From contig CAZJYZ010000012.1 of assembly GCA_964550345.1 (NCBI GenBank), forward strand, positions 13,359 through 77,358: DNA of 64,000 nucleotides, given 5' to 3'. Of this stretch, positions 63,509 to 64,000 are shown in pieces. Numbering within the stretch: the first letter of the stretch is position 1; every line of letters begins with the position of its first letter. The position numbers and the translations under genes are program-made. This DNA comes from JAAEUB01 sp964550345 (GTDB taxonomy: Bacteria > Pseudomonadota > Alphaproteobacteria > Rhodobacterales > Rhodobacteraceae). A model generated the notes under the pieces. The model was not told the DNA's origin and did not search any database. It saw only the letters and a list, made by a program, of their open reading frames with translations.

Positions 63509-64000
63509 CTAGTTTTGTCCCATCAACGCTGGATCAAACGGATATCGCGTCAGGTTTTCAAAGCCGTCTTCCGTAATCAACACCTGATCTTCGAGCTTGA
63601 TAGAAAACTCTCCACCATCCTCGCCGACCAGCGCCTCGACACACAGCACCATGCCCGCCTCCAGCTCATAGTCAAAGGCACCTTCCACCAGTTTGTCTTC
63701 GTATGCTATCAAGGGCCATTCATCACACAGGCCCACCCCGTGCATCTTGCAGCCGTATTTCCACTTGTCGAAAGTCGTATCCAGCTTGTGCCCCTTTGTA
63801 CTTAGATCCCTAAACGATACTCCGGGGCGCAGCATCTCCATATTGGTCATGATATGTTCATGGGCATGGCGCATGGCATAGACCATGGCGTTTGAGGGCT
63901 TGGCCTCACCGATCCACCAGGTGCGTGAAATATCAACGCAAATGCCATAGCTGCCGATCAGGTCGGTATCAAAGGCGACAATCTCGTTTTCCTGCACGAT
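63509..64000 (-). CDS. dddP: DMSP lyase DddP, C-terminal part (partial, runs off the window)
   Basis: The last 164 codons of an M24-fold protein; the N-terminal part lies beyond base 64000. DddP cleaves dimethylsulfoniopropionate to dimethyl sulfide and acrylate in roseobacters. The metal and catalytic residues known for DddP all occur with correct spacing: Asp-x-Asp and a third Asp 12 residues after the first in FDTDLIGSYGICVDIS, His and, six residues on, the catalytic Asp in MHGVGLCDEW, Glu 35 residues after that His in LCVEALV, and Glu 15 residues later in IKLEDQVL. True M24 peptidases lack that catalytic Asp context. The end TRYPFDPALMG also fits the family. Confidence 0.92.
   Translation of the reverse strand: MVQENEIVAFDTDLIGSYGICVDISRTWWIGEAKPSNAMVYAMRHAHEHIMTNMEMLRPGVSFRDLSTKGHKLDTTFDKWKYGCKMHGVGLCDEWPLIAYEDKLVEGAFDYELEAGMVLCVEALVGEDGGEFSIKLEDQVLITEDGFENLTRYPFDPALMGQN

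Overview
The window is a stretch of chromosome from an alphaproteobacterium of the Rhodobacteraceae, most likely the marine Roseobacter group. The evidence is gene content and order: lon followed by an HU gene, a C4-pathway 5-aminolevulinate synthase (hemA), cobaltochelatase-type cobS-cobT next to a bolA/J-domain pair, CarD, a SUV3-like helicase with an S4 protein and FdxA, and at the right edge the C-terminal part of a DMSP lyase (DddP). No insertion sequence, prophage or CRISPR array was seen. A run of 10 N at 61872-61881 marks a draft assembly, and hemA carries a one-base frameshift that may be a sequence error.

Layout. 1-6.4 kb: lon tail, HU, a membrane LytTR regulator, tRNA-Val, a dihaem cytochrome, an LpxQ-like outer-membrane protein, a histidine phosphatase, two tRNA-Asp genes and two tandem small membrane proteins. 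6.4-19.7 kb: M20 dipeptidase, a DUF4189-like secreted protein, hemA behind an FNR-type box and a tandem promoter repeat, rodZ, ispG, a bactofilin/LytM pair, a giant AsmA-like protein, queA and a DUF427 protein. 19.7-29 kb: aminopeptidase P, cobT, cobS, J-domain protein, bolA, a DUF4177-like protein, an acetyltransferase, gatB and an outer-membrane barrel. 29-39.3 kb: pepN, a glutamine-amidotransferase-fold hydrolase, a monohaem cytochrome, an aminotransferase, an envelope operon (M48 protease, DsbA-like protein, amidase) and glutamate dehydrogenase.

39.4-50 kb: three Tad-type pilus-like proteins (one with a von Willebrand A domain), a lysophospholipase-like hydrolase with an SCP2 protein, an outer-membrane protein, a TPR protein, the SUV3-like helicase, S4 protein, FdxA and CarD. 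50-55 kb: cobalamin lower-ligand genes cobV and cobU in divergent orientation, then two tandem paralogous soluble proteins with an Aer-type PAS domain and an unrecognised C-terminal region. 55-64 kb: Lrp regulator divergent from hppD, a 1085-residue protein that looks like a PilM/GspL-like domain joined through a long Pro/Ala-rich linker and one membrane helix to a PilP/GspC-like domain, a SIMPL protein, an alpha/beta-hydrolase-OsmC fusion, a tetrahaem NapC-type plus dihaem cytochrome pair, and dddP.

Most of the window is housekeeping. The parts most worth a second look are the PAS twin proteins, the PilM-PilP-like fusion, the hemA promoter and frameshift, the tandem small membrane proteins, the orphan Tad-like trio, and the cytochrome pair beside dddP.
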